The translations under genes were made by a program, and so were the position numbers. This document shows positions 7,281 through 15,906 of a stretch of DNA of 64,000 bases, in pieces. The stretch is taken from NCBI RefSeq assembly GCF_005233835.1, contig NZ_SZQA01000017.1, positions 62,001-126,000 of the forward strand. Direction: 5' to 3'. Within the stretch, counting starts at the first letter, position 1; every line of letters begins with the position of its first letter. The DNA comes from Herbidospora galbida (GTDB lineage: Bacteria; Actinomycetota; Actinomycetes; Streptosporangiales; Streptosporangiaceae). A model generated the notes under the pieces. That model did no database searches. It had not been told where the DNA came from and saw nothing but the letters and a program-made list of their open reading frames with translations.

Positions 7281-8584
7281 CGGGTGTCCAGCAGGGTCAG
7301 GGCCTTGGCGAGCGCGGCGTCGCGTCCGGCCGCCGCGTCGTCGGGGGTCGGCGGGACGAAATGGTGGGGCGCGACGCCGATCCGGTCGACGATCTCCCGG
7401 TTCGGGCCGAGATGACGGCGGGTCGGGAAGCTCAGGACGGTGTTGTCGCGGAGCAGGAACGGCTCCCCCGGGCCGGAGATCAGCCCGGCCGTGCGGGTGC
7501 CGACCAGCAGGCCGGCCGCGTGGGCCTTGACCGCCGAGCTGAAGTGCTCGCACGCCGAGGCGCACCCTCCGTCGACGAGGACCACGAGAGGCAGGCCGAC
7601 CAGGCCGACGGTGTCGTCGGTCTGACCGGGCTCGCACTGGTCGTCGACCGTGCAGAGATGGGAGGTGACCTTCCCGTGCACGAACGCGCTCACCAGCCGG
7701 GTCGCCTCCACCGGGCTGCCACCGCCGTTCCCGCGCACGTCGAGCACGACCCCGCGCACGCTCCGGCCGGCCCGCAGCCGGTCGATCGCCCGGAAGGCCC
7801 GGTTCGCCGCGTCGGGGGAGAAACCGCGGACCCGTACATAGACCACCTCGTCGTCGATCAGCCGTGACTGGACCACCTGAAGCGTGGCCAGGTCACGTGG
7901 GTAGAGGCCGGGCGTGAGGGTGACGCTCCAGCGGCGGTCGCCGCGCCGCAGGCGCAGTTCGACCGGCTGTCCGTCGGGATATCTCGGCCGCAGCAGTCCG
8001 GGGTCGTCGACGTTCTCGATGACGTCGCCCGGCCGCAGCCCGGCCTTCCGCGCCGCGCCGCCCTCCACGGCCGAGACGAACAGCGGGTCGTCGCCGGTCA
8101 CCTGGAAGCCCAGCCCGTAGCCGTCGCCGTCGTAGTAGCCGGGCGGCCGCTCAACGTCGTGCATCCAGCGGGCGTGGTTGTCGTCTAGCGCGGCCACCAT
8201 GGCCTCCAGGGTGACCTCGGCCAGGTCCTCCCGGTCGGTGATCTTCCGGTACGTCGCCTCGAACGCCGCCCAGTCGCCCCGCGGGTCGCCGGTCAGCGGC
8301 GGCAGGGACAGCGGGGCCCCGGGCAGCGCCCGGGTCAGCGCGGTGAACCCGGCGACGAGCAGGTCACGGGGGTCCATGGCCGGCGCCCGCCAGTACTCGT
8401 CGAGGATGCAGAAGTAGGCCTGCTCGACGACGTCGATCGTGGTGGGGGCCTCCTCGCGGGGCGGACCCTTGGGCGGCGCGCAGGTGGTGCTCTCGGGGGA
8501 GCCCGCCTGGGCTCGGGGCGGTTCGGGGGTCGTACAGGAGACCGCCAGCAGGAGCAGCAGCCCCGCCGCAACCGCCCTGGTCAT
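7277..8584 (-). CDS. S41-family (CtpA-like) peptidase lipoprotein
   Basis: A 435-aa protein. A lipoprotein signal (GLLLLLAVSC) is followed by a helical domain, a PDZ domain (LGFQVTGDDPLFVSAVEGGAARKAGLRPGDVI) and the tail-specific protease core. The core includes YVRVRGFS, VLDVRGNGGGSPVEA, the catalytic-serine region GGCASACEHFSSAVK and a downstream lysine region. Family role: degradation or processing of extracytoplasmic proteins by a Ser-Lys dyad. It overlaps its neighbours by 4 bp on both sides, so it is translationally coupled to the ABC permease and the lipase. An S41 protease inside a YtrA-type ABC operon is an uncommon combination. Confidence 0.85.
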   Translation of the reverse strand: MTRAVAAGLLLLLAVSCTTPEPPRAQAGSPESTTCAPPKGPPREEAPTTIDVVEQAYFCILDEYWRAPAMDPRDLLVAGFTALTRALPGAPLSLPPLTGDPRGDWAAFEATYRKITDREDLAEVTLEAMVAALDDNHARWMHDVERPPGYYDGDGYGLGFQVTGDDPLFVSAVEGGAARKAGLRPGDVIENVDDPGLLRPRYPDGQPVELRLRRGDRRWSVTLTPGLYPRDLATLQVVQSRLIDDEVVYVRVRGFSPDAANRAFRAIDRLRAGRSVRGVVLDVRGNGGGSPVEATRLVSAFVHGKVTSHLCTVDDQCEPGQTDDTVGLVGLPLVVLVDGGCASACEHFSSAVKAHAAGLLVGTRTAGLISGPGEPFLLRDNTVLSFPTRRHLGPNREIVDRIGVAPHHFVPPTPDDAAAGRDAALAKALTLLDTR

Positions 8585-9633
8585 GACAGCCGTCTCCGGA
8601 TCAGCCAGAAGGAGAACCAGGTCAGGCCGAGGGTGAGCGCGGCGTAGATGCCGGTCTCGATCCACTGGAACGGCCAGAACCGCTCGATCGGATGGTAGAC
8701 CGCCTGCTGCCGGTAGCCCAGCCCGTTGATCTCGGCCCAGCAGGCGTCGGGCCCTCCTCCGCCGCCGCCCTGCGGCGAACAGGGTCCCGACGTCCCCGAC
8801 ACCGAGACCGGCGTCTCCTGGCCGTCGGCCGGCACCACCTTCCCGGACGGATCGAGCAACCGGCTCGACAGCACCCACGCGCCGCCCTCACCGGGCACGG
8901 CGAGCTCCACCGAGACCCGCACCTCGCCGCCGCCCTGCTGGATGTGCAGCCCGCCCATGTTGGCGCGGCCGAGCTCGTGCGTCGTGGTGACCGGCGCCAT
9001 GAAGTGGGGCCGGACCAGCGTGGGCATCGCGACCTGCACGGCCACGAAGACGACCAGGGTGAGCGCCATGGCGGGCAGCGTGCGCCGCACCAGCATGCCG
9101 ACGGTCACCCCGAGCACGAACGCGAACGCGGCGTACCCCATCGGCACCACGCCGCGCGCGCCGAACACGAGCGGGGTCATCTGCGCGAGCTCCGGCACGG
9201 CCGAACCGTCGAGCGGCCGCGACCACCAGGTGACGACGAGCCCCGCCACACAGGCCATGCCCACCGCGATCAGCCCGATGAACCCCAGCTTGACGGCCAG
9301 CCAGCGCACCCGGCCGACGCCCTGGCTCCACGCCAGCAGGTGAGTGCCGGACTCCAGCTCCCGGGTGATCAGCGGCGCTCCCCAGAAGAGCCCGATGAAG
9401 GCGGGCAGGGCCAGCAGCACGAAGCCGACGAGCACGAAGAGCAGCTGGTATTCGTCGAAGAAGAGGTCGAAGAAGCGGTCGCAGGTGTCGTCGGCCACGC
9501 AGTCGGCGAGGCCCTGCGCGTAGTGGTCGGCCAGTCCGGGCCCGGTCAGCGCCAGGACCCCGGCGCACACGGCGACCACCGCCGCCGTCATCACGGCCGA
9601 GCCGCGGAACTGCCGCCAGGTCAGCCAGATCAT
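8581..9633 (-). CDS. ABC transporter permease (YtrC-like/ABC-2 type)
   Basis: A 350-aa membrane protein. It starts with the family hallmark MIWLTWRQFRG and an N-terminal transmembrane helix (about 15-32). A cluster of four or five helices between about 70 and 210 follows, then a periplasmic loop of about 100 residues (glycine-rich PQGGGGGGPDACW), a last helix (ALTLGLTWFSFWLI) and a basic tail RRRLS. It is coupled by ATGA overlap to the ATPase upstream and the S41 peptidase downstream. Family role: the membrane half of an exporter often tied to envelope stress or antibiotic response. Confidence 0.82.
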   Translation of the reverse strand: MIWLTWRQFRGSAVMTAAVVAVCAGVLALTGPGLADHYAQGLADCVADDTCDRFFDLFFDEYQLLFVLVGFVLLALPAFIGLFWGAPLITRELESGTHLLAWSQGVGRVRWLAVKLGFIGLIAVGMACVAGLVVTWWSRPLDGSAVPELAQMTPLVFGARGVVPMGYAAFAFVLGVTVGMLVRRTLPAMALTLVVFVAVQVAMPTLVRPHFMAPVTTTHELGRANMGGLHIQQGGGEVRVSVELAVPGEGGAWVLSSRLLDPSGKVVPADGQETPVSVSGTSGPCSPQGGGGGGPDACWAEINGLGYRQQAVYHPIERFWPFQWIETGIYAALTLGLTWFSFWLIRRRLS

Positions 9634-10511
9634 CGCAGCGCCTCCAGCCCGGCCCGGCGGCCTGCGGCGGGACGCCGTTCCATGTAGGCGAGGACGAGAT
9701 CCTCCAGCGTGAGGGGGGTGACGACCCAGGCCGGGTCGAGAATCGGTTCGTCGGTACGGATGACGTAGGTGCTCTGCCGGTCGGTGTGCCGGGCGGAGAC
9801 GACGTACTGGTTCGAGGGCAGCCGGTCCGGGTCGCGGCGCGGCCCGGTCAGGCGATGGTGGGTGCCGAGCAGTTCGTCCACCTCTCCGGCCACCTGGACG
9901 CGCGAGTCGACCAGCACGACGAGGAAGTCGCAGACGCGTTCCAGGTCGGCGACCAGGTGCGACGACAGGACGACGCCGAACTCGTCGGCCGCCGTCGCCT
10001 CCATGAGCCCCTGCAGGAACTCACGCCGGGCCAGCGGGTCGAGCGAGGCCACCGGTTCGTCGAGGATCAGCAGCTCCGGCCGTTTGGCCAGGCCCAGCGT
10101 GAGGGCCAGCTGGGCCCTCTCGCCGCCCGACAGTCTGCGGGCCTTCTGCCGGGGGTCCAGACCCAACTGGGCGATGCGGTCTTCGGCCAGGCGGGCGTCC
10201 CAGGTCGGGTTGAGCCGGGCGCCCAGCGTGAGGTGGTCGCCGACGCTGAGGCCGGCGTAGACGGGGGTGTCCTGGGCGACGAAGCCGACTCTGGAGAGGA
10301 TGCTCTCCGGCTCCTCGCCCAGCACCCGCAGATCGCCCTCCGACGGGGTGAGCTGGCCGGCGGCCAGCTTCAGGAGCGTCGTCTTGCCCGCTCCGTTGGG
10401 GCCGACGAGGCCGGTCACGTGGCCTTTCGGGATCTCCAGCGTGCAGTCGCGGAGGGCCCAGCGCCTGCCGTACCTCTTGCCTAATTCCCGGGCCTGCAGG
10501 ACGGGGGTCAC
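9630..10511 (-). CDS. ABC transporter ATP-binding protein
   Basis: A 293-aa ATPase with Walker A GPNGAGKTT (residues about 37-45), Q-loop VAQDTP, signature LSGGERAQLAL, Walker B LLILDEPVASLD and H-loop VLSSHLV. The C-terminal about 90 residues are an accessory domain without a catalytic motif. It is directly coupled to a GntR regulator upstream (ATGA overlap) and to the permease downstream. Inference: energises the adjacent permease under control of the YtrA-type repressor. Confidence 0.92.
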   Translation of the reverse strand: MTPVLQARELGKRYGRRWALRDCTLEIPKGHVTGLVGPNGAGKTTLLKLAAGQLTPSEGDLRVLGEEPESILSRVGFVAQDTPVYAGLSVGDHLTLGARLNPTWDARLAEDRIAQLGLDPRQKARRLSGGERAQLALTLGLAKRPELLILDEPVASLDPLARREFLQGLMEATAADEFGVVLSSHLVADLERVCDFLVVLVDSRVQVAGEVDELLGTHHRLTGPRRDPDRLPSNQYVVSARHTDRQSTYVIRTDEPILDPAWVVTPLTLEDLVLAYMERRPAAGRRAGLEALR

Positions 10512-10915
10512 GCGATGTCCTCCTGGGCCGCCGAGCGGAACGTGGTCATGAAGAGGGCCTCGATGGACTCGTCGTCGAGACCGGCCTTGCGGGCCTTGGT
10601 GAGCCAGCGCCGCAGGTCCTGGCGCAGCGGGGCCTGGGCGGCCCGGCTGGAGGCGTCGGTGAGGGTCCGGGTGATGAACGTGCCCACGCCCGGCCGGGCC
10701 GCCGCGAGGCCCTCGTGTTCGAGCTCGCGGTAGGCCTTCAGGACGGTGTTGGGGTTGATGGCGAGCTGCGCGACGACCTCTTTGACGGTCGGGAGCTGGT
10801 CGCCCTCGCGGAGCAGGCCGAGGCGCATGGCCTGGCGGACCTGGTGGACGAGCTGCAGGTAGGACGAGACGCCGGACCTGCCGTCCAGGTGGAACTCGAT
10901 CACGGTGCGCTCCAT
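10508..10915 (-). CDS. GntR-family repressor, YtrA subfamily
   Basis: A 135-aa protein. An N-terminal GntR winged helix (SYLQLVHQVRQAMRLGLLREGDQLPTVKEVVAQLAINPNTVLKAYRELEHEGL) is followed by only about 55 helical residues, the short effector/dimerisation arm that defines YtrA-type regulators. Family knowledge: these sit first in an operon with an ABC exporter and respond to cell-wall-active compounds. Here it is the promoter-proximal gene of the five-gene operon ending at 6171. A symmetric element lies directly upstream and fits autoregulation. Confidence 0.9.
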   Translation of the reverse strand: MERTVIEFHLDGRSGVSSYLQLVHQVRQAMRLGLLREGDQLPTVKEVVAQLAINPNTVLKAYRELEHEGLAAARPGVGTFITRTLTDASSRAAQAPLRQDLRRWLTKARKAGLDDESIEALFMTTFRSAAQEDIA

Positions 10916-10919
10916 TTAT

Positions 10920-10947
10920 CTAGTCTCCTAGTACTTTAGGGGTCTAG
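10920..10947. promoter_or_regulatory. Candidate YtrA/GntR operator
   Basis: An AT-rich nested inverted repeat: outer CTAG at 10920-10923 and 10944-10947, inner CCTA-GTACTT-TAGG at 10927-10940. It begins 5 bp upstream of the GntR start codon, in a region whose base composition departs from the flanks. Confidence 0.5.
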
Positions 10948-10973
10948 TTGTTAAGAGCGCATAAGGTTCGTGT

Positions 10974-11204
10974 TCAGCGACTCCGCGACCTCGACCGGCG
11001 GCGCAGCAGCACCCACGCGATCAGCACGGCCGACACCACGCCGGGGCCGCAGTGCACCGCGAGGACGCCCGCGAGGCTGGGGCCGCCCCAGTCGTCCCGG
11101 TACGTCGCGGGGTCGGACATGTCGATGACGAACGGTTCGGCGAGGGCCCGAACGATCAGATAGGCGCCCAGGACGAAGCCGAGAACTCCCAAGACCTTGC
11201 GCAT
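10974..11204 (-). CDS. Small two-helix membrane protein, unknown function
   Basis: A 76-aa protein. One hydrophobic helix lies near the N-terminus (VLGVLGFVLGAYLIVRAL). A short polar loop carries FVIDMSDPATYRDDWGGPS. A second helix (GVVSAVLIAWVLL) ends in an Arg/Ser-rich tail (RRRSRSRSR). The loop sequence is well ordered and recurs in actinobacterial hypothetical membrane proteins. An upstream GTG at 11210 is possible; the ATG at 11204 is preferred because it places the basic residues before the helix. It is divergent from the GntR operon. Function unknown. Confidence 0.6.
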   Translation of the reverse strand: MRKVLGVLGFVLGAYLIVRALAEPFVIDMSDPATYRDDWGGPSLAGVLAVHCGPGVVSAVLIAWVLLRRRSRSRSR

Positions 11205-11244
11205 GCCCACACGGTACGTTCGCGATCAGCCCGGTGGGCGGCCG

Positions 11245-11904
11245 TTACTTCGCCGCCTGCCGGCGGACGATCTCGGCGATCCAGACCGGCGCGAACGGGG
11301 ACGTGCACCCCGGAGAGGTCGGATAGTCCTTGAGCACTTCGAGGCGCTCACCGATGGCGACCGCGCGGGCGCGGTGCTCGGCGTGGTCGATGCCGATCTG
11401 GGCCAGGCAGTGGTTCATCGCCCACTGCAGCCGGTCGGGGGCGCCCTTCATCTCGGCCTCGATGACGTCGAGCAGGCCGGGCAGGTCGAGGACCCCGGGC
11501 TTCTTCGTCACGTTCTCGGTGGTCAGCGCCCAGCCGGCGCTCGCGACCACCGGATCGGGGTCGGCCGTCCAGGCCAGGCGCAGCTGCTCGGCGTGCGGGT
11601 TCTTCTTCACGACGTAGTTCACGAGCCAGTCGTGCACCTTGGGCGCGCGGGCCTCGCGCAGCATGGCGTCGAGCTCGCCCGCGCCGAACGCCTTCGGGCG
11701 GCAGATCAGCAGCGCCACCAGCCGCGCCGCGGTGTCGCCGGTCGCCCAGAGGTCGAGGGCGAGTTCGTGCTGCGTCTTCAGGCGCTTCGCGAGCGCGCGC
11801 AGCCTGCCGAGGTTGACGCCGTGGTCGTCGCCGTGCCGCTCGTTCACCGCGCGCGTCTTCGGGTCTTCGAGTTCGGCCAGCTCGGCCAGCACCTCAGCCA
11901 CCAT
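11245..11904 (-). CDS. DNA alkylation repair protein (AlkD-type HEAT-like)
   Basis: A 219-aa all-helical protein starting LAELAELEDPKTRAVNERHGDDHGVNLGRLRALAKRL, a hallmark of the actinobacterial DNA-alkylation-repair family. It continues through helical pairs such as HDWLVNYVVKKN, ASAGWALTTE and LQWAMNHCLAQIG. Family role: base-excision repair of N3- or N7-alkylated purines without base flipping, though several members are only distant relatives of AlkC/AlkD. The ATG at 11904 with an upstream AGGA is preferred; longer in-frame starts would run into the 3-prime end of the phosphatase gene. It follows PhoX on the same strand. Confidence 0.8.
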   Translation of the reverse strand: MVAEVLAELAELEDPKTRAVNERHGDDHGVNLGRLRALAKRLKTQHELALDLWATGDTAARLVALLICRPKAFGAGELDAMLREARAPKVHDWLVNYVVKKNPHAEQLRLAWTADPDPVVASAGWALTTENVTKKPGVLDLPGLLDVIEAEMKGAPDRLQWAMNHCLAQIGIDHAEHRARAVAIGERLEVLKDYPTSPGCTSPFAPVWIAEIVRRQAAK

Positions 11905-12002
11905 CGGGGCCACTTCCTGTACGTCGGTCACGCCCAGGATAGCCACCGGACCTCCCCGCCGGCGGTACGGCGTCCGCACCGCCGGCGAGGCCGGTCGTCG
12001 TT

Positions 12003-13499
12003 CTAGCGCAGGTAGTCCTGCCACGGGCCGGTGATGGCCAGGGTGATGCCCGGGGTCTGGATGTTCACGAAGAGGACCTTGCCGTCAGGGGAGAAGGTCG
12101 GCCCGGTGAACTCCGAGTAGGTCGGGTTGCCGTTGCTGGTGCCGATCTGGAGCTGGTTGCGGGCGATGGCGTAGGTCGGGCCGCCCGGGACCGAGCTGAG
12201 CACGTGGGAGGCGCGGGCGCCGTCCTCGGCCAGGACCAGCGTGCCCCACGGCGTGACGGTCACGTTGTCGGGGCTGTCGAAGGTCATGTCGACGTACTTG
12301 GGGTTCACGCCCTCGCCCTCGGAGAAGGGGTTGTGCGGGAAGTACGTGACCAGCGTGATGGTCTCGTCCTTGTAGTCGTAGAACCAGACCATGCCGTCGT
12401 GCTTGGCGGCGTCGGCGGGCAGGTCGGCGGTGGCGAAGGCGTAGCTGTTGACGATGTAGCAGCCGTCGCCGTTGCTCCACACGCCCTCGAACTTCTTGCC
12501 GCGGGTGACGGTGCCGTCGGCGAACTGGAGGCGCGTCGGCGTCGTCTTGGCGTCGCGGTCGGGGACCGGCGCCCAGGTCACGTTGAACGGGCGGCCGAGC
12601 TGCGCCGAGGTGATGTAGGCGACGTCGGGGACGATGCTGCCGTCGTCCAGGCGGATCTGCATCGCCTCAAGGGTGCCCTCGGTGTCGCCGAGCTGGTCGG
12701 CGATGCCCTTCTCCAGACGGCCCTGGCTGGCCGTCCACCGGTAGAAGAGGCCGTTGGGGCCGCTGGCGTCCTCCGAGAGGTACACGCGGCGCTGCTTCGG
12801 CTCGACGGCGAGGGCCTCGTGGTCGAAGCGGCCGAACGCCTTGATCGGCTTGGGCAGCTGCGCGCCCGACGGGTCGGGGTAGACCTCGAAGACGTAGCCG
12901 TGGTCCTTCTGGTAGGTGCCGGTCTGGCCGCCGCCCGACCAGGTGCCGCCCGCGCGGGTCGACGACTCCTCGCAGGTCAGCCAGGTGCCCCACGGGGTGA
13001 CGCCGCCGGCGCAGTTGCGGATCGTGCCGGAGATGCCGACCCACTGACCCGTCAGGTTGCCGTTGGGGTCGGTGGTGACCACGGTGCAGCCGCCCGCGTT
13101 GGGCGCGCCCGGGTCGTACACGGTGCCGGGGATGTGCGGGACGCCGTTGGTGATCGCGTGCGGCGCCGACTCGTGGTTCAGGATGAACGTCAGCCCCGCG
13201 TGCCTGCTGCCCACGACGCCGGTGCCGTCGTGCAGGCCGGGCGTCTTGCCCTGGCCGAACGACATGTCGGTCTGGCCCTCACGAGTGACGATCTTGTACG
13301 AGAAGCCGTCGGGCAGCGCGAGGATCCCGTTGGGGTCGTCCTTCAACGGCGGGAAGGGACGCAGCGGCCGCCCTGCGGTCCCGGTGCTGGTGGCGGCCGA
13401 CGCCGGGGTCGCGCCAAGGGTCGGCAGCACGCCCCCGACGGCGAGGCCGACGGCGGTGGCGGCGCTTCCGGAAAAGATCTGGCGGCGAGAAATGCTCAT
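12003..13499 (-). CDS. PhoX-family (DUF839) Tat-exported phosphatase
   Basis: A 498-aa protein. A twin-arginine signal (MSISRRQIFSGSAATAVGLAVGG) is followed by an Ala-rich cleavage region (PASAAT) and a beta-propeller body. Features of the PhoX/DUF839 family include FILNHESAP, GTIRNCAGG, WGTWLTCEES, KAFGRFDHEALAVEP, VYLSEDAS, SNGDGCYIVN and the final PTFSPDGKVLFVNIQTPG. Family role: Ca/Fe-dependent alkaline phosphatase or related esterase acting outside the cell. A candidate PHO box lies 37 bp upstream. The gene is divergent from the SCO0854-type gene. Confidence 0.85.
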   Translation of the reverse strand: MSISRRQIFSGSAATAVGLAVGGVLPTLGATPASAATSTGTAGRPLRPFPPLKDDPNGILALPDGFSYKIVTREGQTDMSFGQGKTPGLHDGTGVVGSRHAGLTFILNHESAPHAITNGVPHIPGTVYDPGAPNAGGCTVVTTDPNGNLTGQWVGISGTIRNCAGGVTPWGTWLTCEESSTRAGGTWSGGGQTGTYQKDHGYVFEVYPDPSGAQLPKPIKAFGRFDHEALAVEPKQRRVYLSEDASGPNGLFYRWTASQGRLEKGIADQLGDTEGTLEAMQIRLDDGSIVPDVAYITSAQLGRPFNVTWAPVPDRDAKTTPTRLQFADGTVTRGKKFEGVWSNGDGCYIVNSYAFATADLPADAAKHDGMVWFYDYKDETITLVTYFPHNPFSEGEGVNPKYVDMTFDSPDNVTVTPWGTLVLAEDGARASHVLSSVPGGPTYAIARNQLQIGTSNGNPTYSEFTGPTFSPDGKVLFVNIQTPGITLAITGPWQDYLR

Positions 13500-13535
13500 T
13501 CTTAAACTCCTGCGGTACGGCCAGGCGATGTGTCC

Positions 13536-13568
13536 CCGACCTGAAGAGCTTTGGAGTCTCACCTGAAC
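13536..13568 (-). promoter_or_regulatory. Candidate PHO box upstream of the PhoX gene
   Basis: On the minus strand two 11-bp units, GTTCAGGTGAG (13558-13568) and CTTCAGGTCGG (13536-13546), stand exactly 22 bp apart with an unconserved 11-bp unit between them. Actinobacterial PhoP sites are built from 11-bp direct-repeat units beginning GTTCA. Spacing and gene context fit, but the second half of each unit departs from the consensus. Confidence 0.4.
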
Positions 13569-13622
13569 CCCGGGCCAACGGGGCGTTGCCGCAGAATGCA
13601 CCTCACATGGAAGGCTATGCCC

Positions 13623-15731
13623 GTGGAAACGCTGGAGAGCCTCGTCATCACGCGCCGACTGAAGGTGCCCATGAAGCCCCCGGCCGGGGAGCCGGAGGGC
13701 GCCCCCGGAGAGGTCGCCGCCCGTCAGCTGGACGCCGCCCTGCTCAGCGTCGGGTTCGCCTGCTCCACCGCCCTGCTCGACCGGCTGGGCAGGCTGCCCC
13801 CCGGTGAGGTGCTGGACCTCGGCGTCCGCGTCCTGGCCGCCGTCCGCACGCTCGTCGGTGACCACGTCCGGCACAACGCCTACTTCGTCGACTTCCCCAG
13901 GAACGTCCCCGACACGGTCGAGTTCTGGGCCGGCCTGCTGGCCGAGGCGCTGCGCGACCCGGTCGCCGCCGGGCGGGTCTCGCCCGGCAACCTGCTGACC
14001 CTCCCCGGCTACGGCGTCTACCGCCACACCTACGCCGACCTGCTGGCCGCGCACGCCGAACTCGTCCCGCTCGCCGGCGACCGGGTGACCGTGCTCGACC
14101 TGGGCGGCGCCCTGGCCGACGAGGTCGAGGCGCTGTTCGCCTCGCTGGCCGGGTCGGAGGTCCCCCTGTCGGCCGAGGACGTGGTGCTGCTCCGCGACCT
14201 CGCCAGGGTCTGCGCGGGGGAGCCCGACCGCATCCCCGTACGGGAGAACCGGGCCGTCGTCAACGAGGCCCGGCTGGCCGCCGGGCGTGCGCCGCTCGTG
14301 GACACCGTCACCGACGTGCTGCGGCTGGCCTGCGGCATCTCGGGCGGCGACATCACGCTGACCGACCCGACCCGCTTCCGGTCGTTCACCCGGGCCGAGC
14401 GGCGCACCCTGCTGGCCGCCCTCGACGGCGTCGCGACCACGGCCAAGCTGGGCGACGTCCCCCGTCACCGAGAGCAGTGGAAGCGCCTCGGCGAGCGGCT
14501 GCACGCCCACGACTACCCGAGGTTCCCCCGCGCCGCCCGCGTCTTCGAGGTCGCCCGCGGCGAGCGCCCGGCCGTCAGCCTGACCGGCAGGGTCGAGGTC
14601 GCCCTGGCGGCGGGCCGCACCGCCGAGGCCCTCGAACTCCTCACGAACACCCCGGGCGCGCTGCTGCGCCGCCTCGACCACCTGCTGCGGGTCGGGGAGT
14701 CGCCTTCTTCGGTCCTGTACGCCGCCCGTCAGGCCGCCGGGAGCGCGTCGGGCCGGGTGCTGCTGTCGCTCCGCGAGCACCTGCAGAACCGCGCCGCCGC
14801 CTTTCCGGCCCGGGTCTTCGCCAACCAGCGGAGCCGCGCCTGGGTCGCCCCCGACACGCGGGACCCGCTCGCCGGAGAGGTCGTCGCCGAGGCGCTCGCC
14901 CTCCTCGACGAGGAGATCGCCCGCCGCCTCCCCGACCCGGGGGTGCTGGTCGTCGACGACGACGTGCTCGACGTCGCCCTGCCCCTGTCGGGCAAGGCGG
15001 TCGCACCGGGACTGGGCCTGCTGCCGCGCGGCTCGATCTCGGCGGTGGACGGGGAACTGCTGCGCTTCTTCGTCCACTGGCGCCAGAGCGAGCGGACCAC
15101 CGACTACGACCTGTCGGCGCTCATGCTCGACGCCGAGTACGGCGACGAGCAGCACGTGTCGTGGACCAACTACAGCACCGGCTTCGCCCAGTACTCCGGC
15201 GATCTCACCGAAGCGCCCCAGGGCGCGTCGGAGTTCATCGACATCCGCCTGGCCCAGTCGACCCGGCCGATCATCATCCCGCAGGTCAACATCTTCAGCG
15301 GAGAGGCCTTCGACCAGGCGGCCGAGGCCTTCTTCGGTTTCATGGTCCGGAGCGAGGAACAGCACGGCAGGCCGTTCGAGCCGCGCACGGTACGGGCCAA
15401 GTCGGACCTCCGGGGGGCCGGGCGGGTCGCCCTCCCGCTGGCCTTCCTCCGCGACGAGGCCGGCGGGTGGCGGGCGAAGTGGCTGCACCTGTACCTGAAG
15501 GGGCATCCGGCCTTCAACCGGGTGGAGGTCAACCGGCTGACCACGAGCCTGCTGGTGCGCTCGATCGTCGAACGCGACCACCTCCGCGTCGGCTACCTCG
15601 TCGACCTGCTGCGCGCCAAGAGCGCGACGACCGACCGCACGACCTTCATCGGCCTGGCCGCGCCCACCGACCCTCCGCAGGGAGCGAGAGTGATCACCGC
15701 GGCGACGCTGCACGAGCTCATTCCCGCCTGA
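13623..15731 (+). CDS. SCO0854/MXAN_6230-type large protein with TerD-like C-terminal part
   Basis: A protein of about 702 aa. The N-terminal 450 residues are helical. Residues about 455-560 resemble a TerD-type domain (ALPLSGKAVAPGLGLLPRGS, LRFFVHWRQSERTTDYDLSALMLD, VSWTNYSTGFAQYSGDLTEAP, EFIDIRL), followed by ARVITAATLHELIPA at the C-terminus. This layout matches the actinobacterial/myxobacterial SCO0854 family, whose members usually also carry a RING-like cysteine cluster after the first 100 residues; no such cluster is visible here. The GTG at 13623 is preferred over the ATG at 13617 because GGAAGG is then 8 bases upstream. Function unknown; TerD domains bind calcium and occur in stress systems. 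Confidence 0.65.
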   Translation: METLESLVITRRLKVPMKPPAGEPEGAPGEVAARQLDAALLSVGFACSTALLDRLGRLPPGEVLDLGVRVLAAVRTLVGDHVRHNAYFVDFPRNVPDTVEFWAGLLAEALRDPVAAGRVSPGNLLTLPGYGVYRHTYADLLAAHAELVPLAGDRVTVLDLGGALADEVEALFASLAGSEVPLSAEDVVLLRDLARVCAGEPDRIPVRENRAVVNEARLAAGRAPLVDTVTDVLRLACGISGGDITLTDPTRFRSFTRAERRTLLAALDGVATTAKLGDVPRHREQWKRLGERLHAHDYPRFPRAARVFEVARGERPAVSLTGRVEVALAAGRTAEALELLTNTPGALLRRLDHLLRVGESPSSVLYAARQAAGSASGRVLLSLREHLQNRAAAFPARVFANQRSRAWVAPDTRDPLAGEVVAEALALLDEEIARRLPDPGVLVVDDDVLDVALPLSGKAVAPGLGLLPRGSISAVDGELLRFFVHWRQSERTTDYDLSALMLDAEYGDEQHVSWTNYSTGFAQYSGDLTEAPQGASEFIDIRLAQSTRPIIIPQVNIFSGEAFDQAAEAFFGFMVRSEEQHGRPFEPRTVRAKSDLRGAGRVALPLAFLRDEAGGWRAKWLHLYLKGHPAFNRVEVNRLTTSLLVRSIVERDHLRVGYLVDLLRAKSATTDRTTFIGLAAPTDPPQGARVITAATLHELIPA

Positions 15732-15821
15732 TACGGTCATCCTCGCGAGGCCATGGGAGACGCTTCCTTCTCAACTCACTGGACTGCTAGCTTTCCCGCT
15801 TTCCTCGCCTTCGGTTCGCTC

Positions 15822-15860
15822 GAAAAGCCCGCCGGCCCTTCCGAGGGCGGCGGGCTTTTC
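15822..15860. terminator. Intrinsic terminator hairpin
   Basis: A perfect 13-bp stem GAAAAGCCCGCCG / CGGCGGGCTTTTC with a 13-nt loop, with A- and T-runs on both sides. It terminates the SCO0854-type gene before the sigma-factor gene and could act in both directions. Confidence 0.8.
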
Positions 15861-15906
15861 GCATGCGCGTAGGCTTGCCCAGGTCAGAGGCCTGAAAGGG
15901 GGAAAG

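Noticed and set aside
12003-15740. Very long antisense open frames, for example across the phosphatase and SCO0854-type genes and opposite aceE.
   Set aside because: They have no domain content, are Arg/Pro/Gly-rich, and arise from third-position GC bias opposite real genes.
6156-15762. The 12-base word CCATGGGAGACG occurs at 6156-6167 and again at 15751-15762.
   Set aside because: A shared 12-mer is expected by chance many times in 64 kb of GC-rich sequence, and the two contexts share nothing else.
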